Origin: Angelobacter sp036557225 | GTDB lineage: Bacteria > Acidobacteriota > Terriglobia > Terriglobales > Acidobacteriaceae | NCBI GenBank assembly: GCA_036557225.1 | Contig: DATBHX010000037.1 | Coordinates: 1-64,000 of the forward strand | Length of the DNA stretch: 64,000 bases | Reading direction: 5' to 3' | In this document: positions 1-8,639 of the stretch, piece by piece | Layout: each line of letters starts with the position of its first letter | How positions within the stretch are numbered: the stretch's first letter is position 1 | Made by a program: the position numbers and the translations under genes | Notes under the pieces: generated by a model | What the model was told of the DNA's origin: nothing | Databases searched by the model: none | The model's input: the letters and a program-made list of their open reading frames with translations, nothing else

Positions 1-33
1 TACCTTTTGAAATCCAATAAGACTCGAGGAAGT

Positions 34-666
34 ATGGCTGAAAAACAACCGGACTTTGTAGTAAGTGATCGACGCCGATTTGGCTCGGAAGGCGAACGAC
101 GCCCCGACGCACAGGGTGCGGAAGAGGAAAAGGCTGCGGCAGCAACACCGCCGCCGCCGAAACCCGCTGCGCCCGCGCAACCGGCCGCGCCGCCGCCGGC
201 CGCAGCAACACCGGCTGATCCGGCGCAACCTGAGGTATCGCCGCAAGGCGAAGAGATGCCGGCGCCTCCTACCGCCGAAGAGCAACAGCAGCAGAGTGAC
301 GCATACAAGGCTTCAGGCAAGAAGATTGACGAGATGATTGCCGCTGCCGGCAGAGGCGGGCCGGGGCCGACGGAGATGAATTTTGAGCGCGTGGTGGAAT
401 CCTTTTACATGAGCGCGCTGATCCAGATGGGCGCTCTGCGGACCAATGATAATGAACCACCGCGGGTGGACATTATCGGGGCGCGCCAGACCATTGATTC
501 GCTAACCCTCCTGCAGGAAAAGACCAAAGGAAATCTTACGGACCGGGAAAAAACTTTGATGCAGAATGTGCTCTTTGAGCTGCGCATGGCCTGGATCGAG
601 ATCACCAATGCTGTCGCCAGCTCCGCCACCAAACCCGGAGCTGTGCCGCCGGCCGAGAAGAAATGA
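34..666 (+). CDS. DUF1844 domain-containing protein
   Basis: A 210-residue cytoplasmic protein of unknown function. The N-terminus (residues about 1-30) is charged. It is followed by a low-complexity Pro/Ala linker (about 35-80) and a Gln/Glu-rich stretch. The C-terminal part (about 115-195) carries the DUF1844 pattern, with SFYMSALIQMG and a helix ending in FELRMAWIEITN. I chose the ATG at 34 because GAGGA lies just upstream; an in-frame TTG at 7 would add nine residues without a ribosome site. The stop overlaps the next gene by 4 bases (ATGA), so it is probably the first gene of a DUF1844-MBL-ribF operon, although the window begins only 33 bases upstream. DUF1844 is common in Acidobacteriota; its biochemical role is not known to me. 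Confidence 0.85.
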   Translation: MAEKQPDFVVSDRRRFGSEGERRPDAQGAEEEKAAAATPPPPKPAAPAQPAAPPPAAATPADPAQPEVSPQGEEMPAPPTAEEQQQQSDAYKASGKKIDEMIAAAGRGGPGPTEMNFERVVESFYMSALIQMGALRTNDNEPPRVDIIGARQTIDSLTLLQEKTKGNLTDREKTLMQNVLFELRMAWIEITNAVASSATKPGAVPPAEKK

Positions 667-1436
667 ACGCAGTCCTCACCGTGCTGGGCAGCGGAACGTC
701 CATGGGCGTTCCCACCATCGGGTGCAATTGCCGCGTGTGCACGTCGAGTGACCCGCACGACCATCGCACGCGGCCGTCAGTGCTGGTGCAATATGACGGC
801 CGTTCCGTGCTGATCGATACAACGCCGGACTTCCGCCAGCAGGCCATTCGCGAAAGGATTACCCGGCTTGACGCTATTCTCTACACGCACGCTCATGCGG
901 ACCATATCCTGGGGCTGGATGATGTCCGCCCCATCAGCTTCAAGAGCGAAGGCAAAATTCCGCTGTATGCGCAGGAGAAGACCGCAGAAGCGGTAGAAAG
1001 CATTTTTCGTTACATTTTTGACGCCAATTACAAATACGGTGGGATCGCGCGCGTGGAGATGAGGCGCTTGAACGGATCGCTGGAACTTTTTGGAGCGCAT
1101 TTTGAGCCGGTGAAGGTTCTCCATGGCGAAGCCGAGATCCACGGCTTTCGTTTTGGCTCGGCCGCTTACCTCACTGACTTCAGCTCAATACCACCTGAAT
1201 CGAAGGAGCGGCTGCGCGGACTCGACATTTTGTTTCTTGACGCGCTGCGCCATCGTCCGCACCCTACACATTCCACCGTGGCAAATTCGCTCAGCCTGGT
1301 GGAAGAGCTGAAGCCGCAGCGGGCCTTCTTTACCCATATTTCGCACGATTTGCCGCATGAGGAAACCAACCGCAACCTTCCCGCGCATGTGCGTCTGGCG
1401 CACGACGGTTTGAAACTGGAGTTCGAGATCGCATGA
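663..1436 (+). CDS. MBL-fold metallohydrolase, PhnP-like
   Basis: A 257-residue metallo-beta-lactamase-fold hydrolase. It opens with the strand-loop GSGTSMGVPTIGC, followed by a CNCRVC cluster that matches the extra zinc-binding cysteines of PhnP-type phosphodiesterases. The metal motif HAHADH lies near residue 77, and later metal ligands are plausible in YLTDFSS and HSTVAN. The PhnP family hydrolyses cyclic ribose phosphates or related phosphodiesters; the actual substrate here is unknown. It overlaps the upstream DUF1844 gene and the downstream ribF by 4 bases each, so translation of the three is likely coupled. No phosphonate (phn) genes are visible, which argues against a dedicated C-P lyase role. 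Confidence 0.85.
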   Translation: MNAVLTVLGSGTSMGVPTIGCNCRVCTSSDPHDHRTRPSVLVQYDGRSVLIDTTPDFRQQAIRERITRLDAILYTHAHADHILGLDDVRPISFKSEGKIPLYAQEKTAEAVESIFRYIFDANYKYGGIARVEMRRLNGSLELFGAHFEPVKVLHGEAEIHGFRFGSAAYLTDFSSIPPESKERLRGLDILFLDALRHRPHPTHSTVANSLSLVEELKPQRAFFTHISHDLPHEETNRNLPAHVRLAHDGLKLEFEIA

Positions 1437-2410
1437 GAATCTTCCGTTCCCTGGAGGAAGTGCCCAACGATTTTGGACCGACGATCGTCAGCGTCGGCAA
1501 CTTTGACGGTGTGCATTGCGGCCATCAGCACGTGCTGCGCGAAGTGGTGCGCCGCGCGCATGCTAACGGCAGCAAGGCCATTGCCGTCACTTTTGAACCG
1601 CATCCTCTGCGCATCCTGCGACCGGACGTGATGCCCAAGCTGATCACGCCGCTCAGGAAAAAAGAAGAGCTGCTGGCGCAGACTGGACTTGATGCCCTGC
1701 TGGAAATCCCGTTCACGCGCGATTTCTCCATGACCACGGCGAACGATTTCGCCCGTAACATCCTGGCCGGGAAGCTACGCGCCAAAGAGGTGCATGAGGG
1801 CGATAATTTCCGTTTCGGGCACAACGCGGAAGGCAACACAGAAAAGCTCAAGGAACTAGGCCAGCAGTTGGGCTTCAGAGTGGAAGTCTGTCCGGTGATG
1901 ATGGTCCGCGGGATGCCGGTCTCCAGCAGCCAGGTACGCGCTCTCCTGGCCGCAGGCAAGGTCAGCATGGCGCATAGATTACTGGGTCGCGTTTTCAGCG
2001 TCTCCGGAGCACCAGGACGCGGGCGCGGCTACGGCCATAAATACACAGTGCCGACGATCAACCTGAGCCGCTATGACGATCTCATCCCTGGAGACGGCGT
2101 TTACTTCACCCGGACCCGCGTGGACAATGAGACGTTCAATTCCGTTACCAACGTTGGCCTGCGGCCAACGTTCGGCGACGACTCATTTGCCATTGAGACG
2201 CACTTGCTTGACTTCCATCCGATTGAGGTCACGGCGCAGACGGAAGTGGAAATCTCATTCCTTCGCTGGCGCCGGCCGGAGATCAAGTTCCCTTCGATTG
2301 ACGCGCTGAAAGAGCAGATTGGGAAGGATGTAAAACGGGCGCAGAGGTACTTTGGGATTCTGAAAAATAATCAACTCACCACGGAGACACGGAGGCACGG
2401 AGAGAGATGA
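1433..2410 (+). CDS. ribF: Bifunctional riboflavin kinase / FAD synthetase
   Basis: Converts riboflavin to FMN and then FAD in the cytoplasm. The N-terminal FMN adenylyltransferase domain shows VGNFDGVHCGHQH (about residues 22-34) and SSSQVR near 165. The C-terminal riboflavin kinase domain has the glycine-rich stretch GRGRGYGHKYTVPTIN (where GFPTAN is usual) and VTNVGLRPTFG. At 325 residues the length is normal. The last ten or so residues are unusual: they are encoded by the left arm of an inverted repeat (2378-2403), so the repeat apparently supplied a new stop codon. It is the third gene of the DUF1844-MBL-ribF operon, overlapping its predecessor by 4 bases. Confidence 0.95.
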   Translation: MRIFRSLEEVPNDFGPTIVSVGNFDGVHCGHQHVLREVVRRAHANGSKAIAVTFEPHPLRILRPDVMPKLITPLRKKEELLAQTGLDALLEIPFTRDFSMTTANDFARNILAGKLRAKEVHEGDNFRFGHNAEGNTEKLKELGQQLGFRVEVCPVMMVRGMPVSSSQVRALLAAGKVSMAHRLLGRVFSVSGAPGRGRGYGHKYTVPTINLSRYDDLIPGDGVYFTRTRVDNETFNSVTNVGLRPTFGDDSFAIETHLLDFHPIEVTAQTEVEISFLRWRRPEIKFPSIDALKEQIGKDVKRAQRYFGILKNNQLTTETRRHGER

Positions 2411-2571
2411 ACAATATTTTCTGCTGCTGTCGAATGTGAAAAGGATCAGAGCCTGAGGGTTCTTTGTCTTCCACTATCGATCGAGTAAGCTCGGATAAAC
2501 CCCCACCTTATTCTCCAGCCCCAAAATTAACGTGGCCCCAGCTTTTCTCCGTGCCTCCGTGTCTCCGTGGT
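2378..2571. repeat. Inverted-repeat element at 3' end of ribF
   Basis: Two perfectly complementary 26-base arms lie at 2378-2403 and 2546-2571, separated by about 142 bases. Each arm is built from short tandem CGGAG/CACGG words. The left arm codes the end of RibF; the right arm stops 14 bases before the MFS start. The interior has no convincing gene. The shape suggests a small non-autonomous or palindromic repeat; it carries no transposase and I see no target duplication. Confidence 0.75.
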
Positions 2572-2585
2572 AGATTTATCGCTGA

Positions 2586-3848
2586 ATGGCCTCAACCGCG
2601 CTCCCAAAGCTCACTCAAGTTACTACCGCACAGAAGCGTACGCTGATCGCGGCGGCGCTGGGCTGGGGGCTGGATGGCTTTGACGTGCTGCTCTACAGCA
2701 ACGTACAGCTCAAGGTCATGCAGTCATTGCAGATTTTCCCCACCGATCTGCACTACAAAGCCATTTCAGGATTACCCAATGCCTTCATGCTGCTGGCTTC
2801 CGGTATCGGCGGCATACTTTTCGGCTTTATTGCCGACCGCATTGGGCGGACCAAAGCCCTGATGCTGAGCATTCTCACGTATTCGCTCTGCTCGCTGGGC
2901 TCGGGACTTTCCACGTCTCTGGTTGCTCTGATCTTCTTCCGCTTTGTGCTTGGCCTGGGCATGGGCGGCGAGTGGAACACCGGCGCAACGCTGGTCGCGG
3001 AAACGTGGCCGACGCATCTGCGAGCGAGGGCCATCGCCATTGTCCAGAGCGCGTGGGCCTGGGGACTGGCCGGCGCGGCACTGGTAACGTGGATCGTACT
3101 GGACAAGCTGCAGCAGAACTGGCGCGTGGTGTTCTTTGCCGGCGTGATACCGGCGTTGGTCACGCTGTGGATCAGAAAGAGCGTTCCTGAATCGGAGATG
3201 TGGAAGGAGCATCGAAACCAGGCCAGGCAGCAGCCCGCTCCTTTCTCTGAAATATTTTCTCCAGCTCTCCGTCGGCAAACCATCTTTCTGCTTTTGATGA
3301 ATATCTTCGGCCTGTTCGCTTGGTGGGGGCTGTTCAGCTGGATGCCGCCCTACCTGACGCTGCCTGTCGAACGCGGCGGGAGGGGCTTTAGCCTGATGAA
3401 CACCGCTACCTTGCTGGTCACACTGAATCTTGTGGGCATGTTTCCCGGCTATCTGTGTTACGGGTGGGTGGCGGACAAGCTGGGGCGCAGGCGGTCTTTG
3501 GTTTTGTACACGTTATGCGCGGCGGCGCTGATTCCCTTTTATGCTGCGGCGCGGCAGCAGTGGATCATCCTGATATTGGGAGCGCTGGTTGGATTTTTTG
3601 GGACAGGATTTTTTGCGGGGTCGGGGATCGTCGGCAGTGAGCTCTTCCCGACTCGGGTTCGTGCCCGCGCCCTGGGCTTCACCTACAACGGGGCGCGCGC
3701 ACTCAGCTGCGTGGCGCCCTACACGATTGGGGCCGTGGGCGATAGGTATGGATTAAGTGCGGCGTTTCTGCTCTGCGCGATTGCGTTTGTTCTTACGGCA
3801 ATCATGGCCGGGCAGCTGCCGGAGACGCGTGGGAAAACCCTGGAATAG
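2586..3848 (+). CDS. MFS transporter, metabolite:H+ symporter type
   Basis: A 420-residue inner-membrane major facilitator with about twelve hydrophobic segments. The loop-2 signature appears as GFIADRIGRTKAL (about residues 80-92) and its second-half counterpart as GWVADKLGRRRSL. RFVLGLGMGGEWNTGA and SVPESEMWKEHR resemble the NanT/lactate/aromatic-acid symporter branch. The substrate cannot be told from sequence; a monocarboxylate or sugar acid is plausible. It starts 14 bases after the right arm of the repeat behind ribF and is convergent with typA. Confidence 0.85.
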   Translation: MASTALPKLTQVTTAQKRTLIAAALGWGLDGFDVLLYSNVQLKVMQSLQIFPTDLHYKAISGLPNAFMLLASGIGGILFGFIADRIGRTKALMLSILTYSLCSLGSGLSTSLVALIFFRFVLGLGMGGEWNTGATLVAETWPTHLRARAIAIVQSAWAWGLAGAALVTWIVLDKLQQNWRVVFFAGVIPALVTLWIRKSVPESEMWKEHRNQARQQPAPFSEIFSPALRRQTIFLLLMNIFGLFAWWGLFSWMPPYLTLPVERGGRGFSLMNTATLLVTLNLVGMFPGYLCYGWVADKLGRRRSLVLYTLCAAALIPFYAAARQQWIILILGALVGFFGTGFFAGSGIVGSELFPTRVRARALGFTYNGARALSCVAPYTIGAVGDRYGLSAAFLLCAIAFVLTAIMAGQLPETRGKTLE

Positions 3849-3850
3849 CC

Positions 3851-3910
3851 GCTGATCAACGCAGATCGAATACCAACCAGGAATTACTTGGTTGATCTGC
3901 GTTAATCCGC
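3851..3910. repeat. Imperfect inverted repeat between MFS gene and typA
   Basis: Arms 3851-3867 and 3894-3910 pair over 17 bases with two mismatches. An inner stem (CAACCA/TGGTTG) closes the loop. It sits between two convergent genes and could act as a bidirectional terminator, although no clear T-tract follows on either strand. Related 'atccgc.ttaatccgc' words recur near 56646. Confidence 0.55.
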
Positions 3911-3922
3911 GCAAATCTGCGG

Positions 3923-5752
3923 CTAAACGATTTGTGTTTCCGCCGGCAACGCGTTCTTTTTCGGTCTGCGATTCGCCTGCAGAATCTTCTTTCGCAACCG
4001 CAGGGATTTCGGCGTGACCTCAACCATTTCATCGTCCGCGACGAATTCGATCGCCTGCTCCAGGGTCAGGTTATGGAACGGGACCAGGCGGATGGCTTCG
4101 TCGGCGGTCGAAGCGCGCATATTGGTCAGCTTTTTCTCGCGCACGGCGTTCACATCCAAATCGACTTCGCGCGCATTTTCGCCAACAATCATGCCTTCGT
4201 AAAGCTCTACGCCGGGGCCGACGAACAAAACGCCTCGTTCCTGCAGGCTGAAAAGCGCATAGGCCGTCGACGGGCCAGGACGATCGGCCACTAGGGCGCC
4301 GGTCATTCGGTGTGGTATCTCGCCCAGCCATTCAGTGTAACCATCAAACAAAGAATTCATGATGATGGTGCCACGCGTGTCGGTGAGCATCTCTGAACGC
4401 AGGCCGATCATACCTCGGCTGGGAATGGTGAATTCCATGCGCACGCGTCCGGAGCCATGGTTGTGCATTTTGACCATCTGGCCCTTGCGCTGGCCGATCT
4501 TTTCAATCACCACGCCGACGAATGCATCGGGAATATCGACCGTCAGCTTTTCCTGCGGCTCCATAAGCTTGCCTTCGATGCGCTTGGTGACGATTTCCGG
4601 CTTGCCCACCATCAGCTCATAACCTTCGCGCCGCATGGTTTCGATCAGAATGGAAAGCTGCAGTTCACCGCGGCCCAGTACTTTGAATGTATCGGTGGAG
4701 TCGGTTTCCTCGACGCGGAGAGAAACGTTGGTGAGAAGCTCTTTCTGCAGGCGCTCACGCAGGTTGCGCGAGGTGACATACGTCCCTTCGCGTCCGGAGA
4801 ACGGCGAGGTGTTCACCGTAAATTGCATGGCAATCGTAGGTTCGTCAATCACGATATGCGGCAGCGGCGCTGCGTTTTCAACGTTGGTGATGGTTTCGCC
4901 GATGTTGATTCCTTCCACTCCGGCGATGGCAACAATATCACCCAGATCGGTCTGGTCGATATCGACGCGTTTAAGTCCGCTAAAGGAAAAGAGCTTGGTG
5001 ATCTTTACCTTCTGCAGCGCGCCATCGAGTTTGGCAATGCCGACCTCTTCGCCGGTGCGCAGCTGGCCGTTGAAGACACGAGCAATCGCCAACCGGCCGA
5101 GATAATCGCTGTAGTCCAGGTTGGCCACCAGGATTTGCAACGCATTCGCGCTTTCGCCCGCAGGCGGGGGCGTGCTGGCGAGAATAGCATCAAACAGCGG
5201 CCGCAGGTTTTCTCCGGGAACTTCCATCTTGTCTGAAGCTGTGCCTGCTTTAGCGTTGGTATAAAGCACAGGAAACTCAAGCTGGTCTTCGCGGGCGTCC
5301 AGGTCGATAAACAAATCAAAAAGCTCATTCAGAACTTCCTGCGCGCGCGCGTCGGGCCTGTCGATTTTGTTGATCACGACCACCGGCGGCAGTCCGGCTT
5401 CAAGGGCTTTGCTCAAAACGTACCGTGTCTGTGGCAACGGCCCTTCGCTGGCGTCGACCAGAAGCATCACGCCATCCACCATTTTCAGGGCGCGCTCTAC
5501 TTCGCCGCCAAAGTCGCTGTGACCGGGTGTATCGACAATGTTGATCTTCACATCCTGATACCAAATCGCCGTGTTCTTGGCCAGGATTGTGATTCCGCGC
5601 TCACGTTCCAGCTCGTTTGAGTCCATCACGCGTTCGACCAGGGCCTCATTGGCGCGAAACGCGCCGCTCTGCCGCAGCATGGCGTCCACCAGCGTGGTCT
5701 TGCCGTGATCCACGTGGGCGATGATTGCAATATTACGGATCTTGGAATTCAA
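3923..5752 (-). CDS. typA: Ribosome-associated translational GTPase TypA/BipA
   Basis: A 609-residue translation-factor GTPase related to EF-G that binds the ribosome and supports assembly and stress growth. Motifs in order: P-loop AHVDHGKTT (about 12-20), switch I RERGITI, DTPGH and NKID. EF-G-like domains III and V follow, with a TypA-specific C-terminus. The frame continues upstream to an ATG at 5923, but those 57 residues do not resemble TypA. I prefer the TTG at 5752, which gives the normal start just before KIRNIAIIAH and has AGAGAG upstream. It is apparently transcribed alone and is convergent with the MFS gene. Confidence 0.95.
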   Translation of the reverse strand: MNSKIRNIAIIAHVDHGKTTLVDAMLRQSGAFRANEALVERVMDSNELERERGITILAKNTAIWYQDVKINIVDTPGHSDFGGEVERALKMVDGVMLLVDASEGPLPQTRYVLSKALEAGLPPVVVINKIDRPDARAQEVLNELFDLFIDLDAREDQLEFPVLYTNAKAGTASDKMEVPGENLRPLFDAILASTPPPAGESANALQILVANLDYSDYLGRLAIARVFNGQLRTGEEVGIAKLDGALQKVKITKLFSFSGLKRVDIDQTDLGDIVAIAGVEGINIGETITNVENAAPLPHIVIDEPTIAMQFTVNTSPFSGREGTYVTSRNLRERLQKELLTNVSLRVEETDSTDTFKVLGRGELQLSILIETMRREGYELMVGKPEIVTKRIEGKLMEPQEKLTVDIPDAFVGVVIEKIGQRKGQMVKMHNHGSGRVRMEFTIPSRGMIGLRSEMLTDTRGTIIMNSLFDGYTEWLGEIPHRMTGALVADRPGPSTAYALFSLQERGVLFVGPGVELYEGMIVGENAREVDLDVNAVREKKLTNMRASTADEAIRLVPFHNLTLEQAIEFVADDEMVEVTPKSLRLRKKILQANRRPKKNALPAETQIV

Positions 5753-5797
5753 ATCAGTCTCTCTGTGTATTGGAAGAGTCGTCTTCTTCCATTTTAT

Positions 5798-5850
5798 CCG
5801 CAAATCGGAGGGTGTGGGTTTACCGGCAAATAGAGGGTGTGGCGACACCC
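5798..5850. repeat. Two 20-base direct repeats with a hairpin upstream of typA
   Basis: Near-identical units at 5798-5817 and 5823-5842 share CAAAT and AGAGGGTGTGG or GGAGGGTGTGG. The second runs into a perfect hairpin, GGGTGT-GGCG-ACACCC (5835-5850). With only two units this is not a CRISPR array. It lies in the presumed typA promoter or 5' leader region. Confidence 0.6.
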
Positions 5851-6018
5851 GAGGTAAGACCGCTGATTGGCGCTTCCCGAAGTGGAATTTCAGAGCACGA
5901 AAATCTTCTACAGCAAGCTTCACGAAGGAATGTTTTTGTTACGATGGCACTCTCATCGGGGGCCGCCTCTGAAAAGAAAGTAGTCAGGGGCAAGTTCTCC
6001 TGAGAAAGGATTAATAAC

Positions 6019-6171
6019 ATGACAAACGATCTAGATAATCGAGTCCTGAGCAGAAAGGGCGCGAGAATCCTATCCGATGAGGAAATGAGCGTGGTATCTG
6101 CAGGAACGCTCAAAATCTCACACCTCCCCCCGCCCAATGGGAACCAAGTTGATGTTCTCGCTGATTTCTAG
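6019..6171 (+). CDS. Putative short secreted peptide with double-glycine-like leader
   Basis: A 50-residue open frame with a strong ribosome site (GAGAAAGGA at 6002-6010) eight bases before ATG. Residues 18-29 read LSDEEMSVVSAG. This fits the leader pattern L-S-x-E-E/L-x-x-V-x-x-G of peptides cleaved and exported by C39-peptidase ABC transporters, with AG replacing GG. The predicted 21-residue mature part starts TLKISHLPPPNG and contains no cysteine. A charged, Arg-rich N-terminal leader (RVLSRKGAR) precedes the motif. No C39 ABC transporter, modification enzyme or immunity gene is visible nearby, so processing machinery would have to be elsewhere. The function is inferred only from the leader shape; it could be an unrelated small protein. 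Confidence 0.55.
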   Translation: MTNDLDNRVLSRKGARILSDEEMSVVSAGTLKISHLPPPNGNQVDVLADF

Positions 6172-6190
6172 CGACAAGCGCTAGCTAGAC

Positions 6191-6225
6191 AAAAAGGCGG
6201 ACGGCAGAAAAATCCTGCCGCCCGC
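6191..6225 (-). terminator. Rho-independent terminator of the PEGA kinase-like gene
   Basis: On the minus strand, a stem pairing 6215-6225 with 6197-6207 (one internal A/C mismatch) is followed by five T residues (6195-6191). It lies 27 bases past the stop of the kinase-like gene and about 20 bases past the stop of the small peptide gene on the other strand, so it may serve both. Confidence 0.75.
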
Positions 6226-6251
6226 ATCCGTCTTACACATGCAACTTGTTC

Positions 6252-8426
6252 TTAGTGTGAAAGCGACCGGTTGATCTTGATATGATCGTCGATTCCGACG
6301 ATTGCGCTCTCTTTCACCGGCTGGTAGCCGTCTTTTTCGATCGTGATGTCATAGCTGCCCGGCTCCACCTGGATCTCAACCGGCGTGGTCTTCTGCAGCG
6401 GCGTGCCGTTCACCGTGACCTGCGCGCCCTTGGGATCAGACTTGATCTCGATACGCGCCTTACCCTGCGTCGAGTTATTACCGCCAAAAACCTTGCCCAC
6501 GCCGCCGTTGACCAGGCGGATGTTGTCAGTGCGTCCGGCCACCATCAGGCTGGGAGCATAGTTGGTCGACTGTCCGGCAGCCATCTTCAGCTCGGTGCTG
6601 GCATCAAGGTAGCCGGATTTACGCAGAACAATCGATTGCGTTCCGGGTTCGACTAAGAATTCGATCGGGGTGACCTTGCCTGTATCACGTCCATTGATGA
6701 AAACCTCAGCGCCCGATGGCGATCCGGCAATCGTCAAAAAGCCCTTCACTGGATTCAGCCGCACATCGACCGGCGTGCGCGAGCCCGCTCCCACCTGAAT
6801 GCTGCGCGTCTCCGGAGCATAGCCCGGCATGCTGAAGGTCACTTTATACGTTCCTGGCGCGAGTCCGGGGACCGTCTGTGGAGCTGTCCACGCCTGGCCC
6901 GGGCGGCCCGCAATCTCAACCGACGCGCCTGCCGGCATCGATGTTACGAGCAACTGGCTTTCGCTCGGCGCAGGCGGCGCTACCGGAGCCGCATAGGCCG
7001 CTCTGCCGCGTCCCGAACGTGCCGATGCGCGTGTCTGTGTCTGTGCCTGTGCCGGCGCGGCTTGCGTTTCTGCCGGCTCTTGCGTCTGTGCCTGCGGCTG
7101 AGCTTTCGCCGACGGACGACTGAACGGCGCTGGAGTCCTGGCAGCCGAACTCGCCGGCTGGTCCGATGCGCTGTCCGATGAAACTTCTGCTGGACGATGC
7201 TGGAAGATCATCGCCAGTCCAACAATCAGGCAAAGCCCGCCGACCACTGCGCCCACCAGCTTCCAATGGTTCGTGGTCTGCACCCGCGCTCGGGAAGATG
7301 TCGTTGTCGCCTGCTGTTGGACAGGAACTCGTGTTGTGCCCGGTGACGCAGCCTTCATCACCTGGCTCGAATTCACCGATGGAATCGCTTTGAACTGTTG
7401 GCTGGCCGAAGGCGACGGCGGATTCCACATGGACGGATTCACAGCAAATGAACCGGTCGACGAAGCCTTCATCGCCTGGCTGGCCGAAGGCCCAGGTCCC
7501 TGATACGCAGGCCGCGATCCCGTAGCATTCGCGCGCGGCGCCGCTACCGGTTCAAGCTTGAAAGCTTCTTCCAGCGCGGCAAACAATTTCTCTCCGCTGG
7601 CATAGCGATCGGCCGGGTTCTTGGCAACCGCCTTCAATACGACCTTGGAGATCCCTTCCGGCACACGCGGATGGGCCATCCCCAGCGGATGCGGATCAAT
7701 ATCGGTAATGGCGCGGTCAATCTCGCCCAGATGTTTGCCATGGAACGGGCTGCGCGCCGTGTACAGCTCATACAAAATCGTTCCCACGGTAAACAGGTTG
7801 GCTGCGCGGTCCACAGGTTTGTTCTTCACCTGCTCCGGTGAGAGATATGGTTCATTCTCCAGCTTCTTGGCCGGAGTCTGTGAGAGCAGGTTCTTGTCGC
7901 GCAACAAACCAAAATCCAGGACCTTCAATGTCCCGTCAGAAAGCACCTTGATGTTGCACGGGTTCAGGAAACTGTGGAAGACGCCCTTGGCGTGCGCGGA
8001 GTCCACCGCGGCGCAGAGCTGTTTGGCCAGCTGCAGCACCTCGTTCAACTCCGGCTGGCGCTTCTGCATCAGCTCGCGCAGCGTCTGACCGTCAACAAAC
8101 TCGGCCGTCATGAAGACGGTGAAATCTTTGTACCCGCAGGTATACAGCCTGGCGATATTCTGGTGGTCCAGCGCGCTGGCCGTCTTGGCCTCGGCCACGA
8201 TCTTCTTGATCAGGTCGCCGGCATCGTCCAGCCACTCCGGCACCTCAAATTTACGCAGAACAACATCGCGGTTCTGTTGCGGGTTTCTCGCCTGATGGAC
8301 CGTTCCAACGCTCCCACGCGGCAGCTCTTTCACCAGTTCCAGGCGATCAGTTCGCGGCGCCGCAGACGGGGCTGTGGCAGTGGCACTAGCAGATTCGGCG
8401 GTAATGGTCTCTTGGTTTTCCTGCAT
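6252..8426 (-). CDS. Serine/threonine kinase-like protein (probable pseudokinase) with three PEGA domains
   Basis: A 724-residue membrane protein. The kinase fold spans about residues 28-290, with a glycine loop RGSVGTVHQA and an intact DFG (171-173). The catalytic loop, normally HRDLKPEN, reads HSFLNPCN (151-158): the base Asp is Phe and the loop Lys is Asn. The VAIK lysine is Arg59. It is therefore probably catalytically dead. A Ser/Gln linker with three SxSQxxKA-like repeats (about 314-360) leads to one membrane helix (about 389-409), then a Pro/Ala/Gln-rich stalk and three extracytoplasmic PEGA repeats. I use the ATG at 8426 because upstream in-frame codons do not look like coding sequence. 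It may act as an allosteric or scaffold sensor; its partners are unknown. Confidence 0.88.
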   Translation of the reverse strand: MQENQETITAESASATATAPSAAPRTDRLELVKELPRGSVGTVHQARNPQQNRDVVLRKFEVPEWLDDAGDLIKKIVAEAKTASALDHQNIARLYTCGYKDFTVFMTAEFVDGQTLRELMQKRQPELNEVLQLAKQLCAAVDSAHAKGVFHSFLNPCNIKVLSDGTLKVLDFGLLRDKNLLSQTPAKKLENEPYLSPEQVKNKPVDRAANLFTVGTILYELYTARSPFHGKHLGEIDRAITDIDPHPLGMAHPRVPEGISKVVLKAVAKNPADRYASGEKLFAALEEAFKLEPVAAPRANATGSRPAYQGPGPSASQAMKASSTGSFAVNPSMWNPPSPSASQQFKAIPSVNSSQVMKAASPGTTRVPVQQQATTTSSRARVQTTNHWKLVGAVVGGLCLIVGLAMIFQHRPAEVSSDSASDQPASSAARTPAPFSRPSAKAQPQAQTQEPAETQAAPAQAQTQTRASARSGRGRAAYAAPVAPPAPSESQLLVTSMPAGASVEIAGRPGQAWTAPQTVPGLAPGTYKVTFSMPGYAPETRSIQVGAGSRTPVDVRLNPVKGFLTIAGSPSGAEVFINGRDTGKVTPIEFLVEPGTQSIVLRKSGYLDASTELKMAAGQSTNYAPSLMVAGRTDNIRLVNGGVGKVFGGNNSTQGKARIEIKSDPKGAQVTVNGTPLQKTTPVEIQVEPGSYDITIEKDGYQPVKESAIVGIDDHIKINRSLSH

Positions 8427-8639
8427 CGTTGACGCACCTATGCAAGTCCGGGGAGGGGAAACACGGGCATCATACCCTGAAGTCCCGCATGGGATGGCCA
8501 ACGGAACACTGTCCGAGAATTACGAAGGTAATTGGAAAATCTACTGATTTTCGATCGGTTTGGATCAAAATAAGTCGCCTGGATACAATGGTTTATGGGC
8601 TGATTAGAGAAGGTTTATTTTGGCAAAATCAGTACAAAA

